Source: Deltaproteobacteria bacterium (GTDB lineage Bacteria; Bdellovibrionota; UBA1018). Taken from it: a DNA stretch of 5,991 nt. Below are positions 5,775 through 5,991 of the stretch, one piece after another (position 1 is the first letter of the stretch; each line of letters opens with the position of its first letter). The stretch lies in the NCBI GenBank assembly GCA_016194835.1, contig JACQAU010000339.1:1-5991 (forward strand), given 5' to 3'. The notes beneath the pieces were generated by a model that ran no database searches, was not told the origin of the DNA, and saw only the letters and a program-made list of their open reading frames with translations. A program made the position numbers and the translations under genes.

Positions 5775-5928
5775 AACCTACATAGTTTTGGTACTTTCGA
5801 ATCTCATAATTTTATTCTTCTGGATCCAAAAACCGGTGCCTGCGAAGATCGCGGAGTAATTGATTGGAGTAATTAATCATTTCTAATTCGTAACTAGTCA
5901 GCAGTTTCTATAGTTCAAAGAAACTCTG
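5775..5928 (+). other. Non-coding region after rpmA with an in-frame open tail
   Basis: No gene with a credible start is visible here. In the L27 reading frame the 33 codons after the TAA stay open until TAA at 5874-5876, and part of the translation looks protein-like (ILLDPKTGACEDRGVIDW). There is no ATG, GTG or TTG to start it and no Shine-Dalgarno. I found no GC-rich hairpin followed by a T-run that would serve as the rpmA terminator. Confidence 0.4.
5853..5878 (+). repeat. Imperfect 13-bp tandem repeat
   Basis: GGAGTAATTGATT (5853-5865) is followed directly by GGAGTAATTAATC (5866-5878), identical at 11 of 13 positions. The second copy also lets TGATT (5861-5865) face AATCA (5875-5879) as a weak 5-bp inverted repeat. 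The significance is unknown. Confidence 0.6.
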
Positions 5929-5991
5929 TGTCAGTGAGCGGTGTCTGTGTCTGTGCCAGATGACAGTGCCGGATAACAGTTTGCCAGTTTA
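5929..5991 (+). repeat. Degenerate TGYCWG-type repeat tract at the right edge
   Basis: A run of related hexamers fills this stretch: TGTCAG (5929), TGTCTG (5942), TGTCTG (5948), TGCCAG (5954), TGCCGG (5967) and TGCCAG (5982). Within it, GCCAGATGACAGT (5955-5967) is followed directly by GCCGGATAACAGT (5968-5980), identical at 11 of 13 positions. The tract is more GC-rich than its surroundings and is cut by the end of the window, so its full extent and unit are unknown. Confidence 0.5.

Overview
The window is a stretch of an AT-rich bacterial chromosome (roughly 40% GC by eye), probably from a Gram-negative bacterium. Several genes carry export signals, and the L27 gene begins directly at the mature MAHKKAGG end, without the cleaved N-terminal extension known from Firmicutes. 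A thiolase plus two-subunit SCOT operon, a secreted NlpC/P60-like protein and rplU-rpmA together would suit the Bdellovibrionota/Oligoflexia or a related deep proteobacterial lineage. That placement is a guess from gene content; nothing here fixes the taxon.

Left part, minus strand (1-2706): three genes form a compact ketone-body operon transcribed right to left. They are acetyl-CoA acetyltransferase (2706 to 1528), then SCOT subunit A (1511 to 795, 16 nt gap), then SCOT subunit B (811 to 155, 17 nt overlap). Subunits A and B move CoA from succinyl-CoA to acetoacetate, and the thiolase splits acetoacetyl-CoA into two acetyl-CoA, or runs in reverse. All recognisable catalytic motifs are intact. 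Downstream on the same strand, a start codon at 87 behind an AAGGAGG opens a lipoprotein-like gene that runs off the left edge.

Middle, plus strand (2811-4968): a 104-bp divergent intergenic region carries promoter-like elements for both directions. It leads into a 561-aa exported protein with a C-terminal NlpC/P60-like cysteine peptidase or amidase domain. A 153-aa exported protein, possibly NTF2-like, follows and is translationally coupled to it. The junction holds a perfect 14-bp tandem duplication that copies the Shine-Dalgarno and start/stop overlap and creates a five-codon ORF between the two genes. This pair is the least described part of the window.

Right part, plus strand (4969-5991): a promoter region with an A-tract precedes rplU (L21, with an unusual tail of about 55 residues) and rpmA (L27). 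Beyond rpmA, 217 bp hold no recognisable gene. They contain an in-frame open stretch after the L27 stop, a 13-bp imperfect tandem repeat, and a degenerate TGYCWG-type repeat tract reaching the window edge. No tRNA, rRNA, CRISPR array or insertion sequence was seen.
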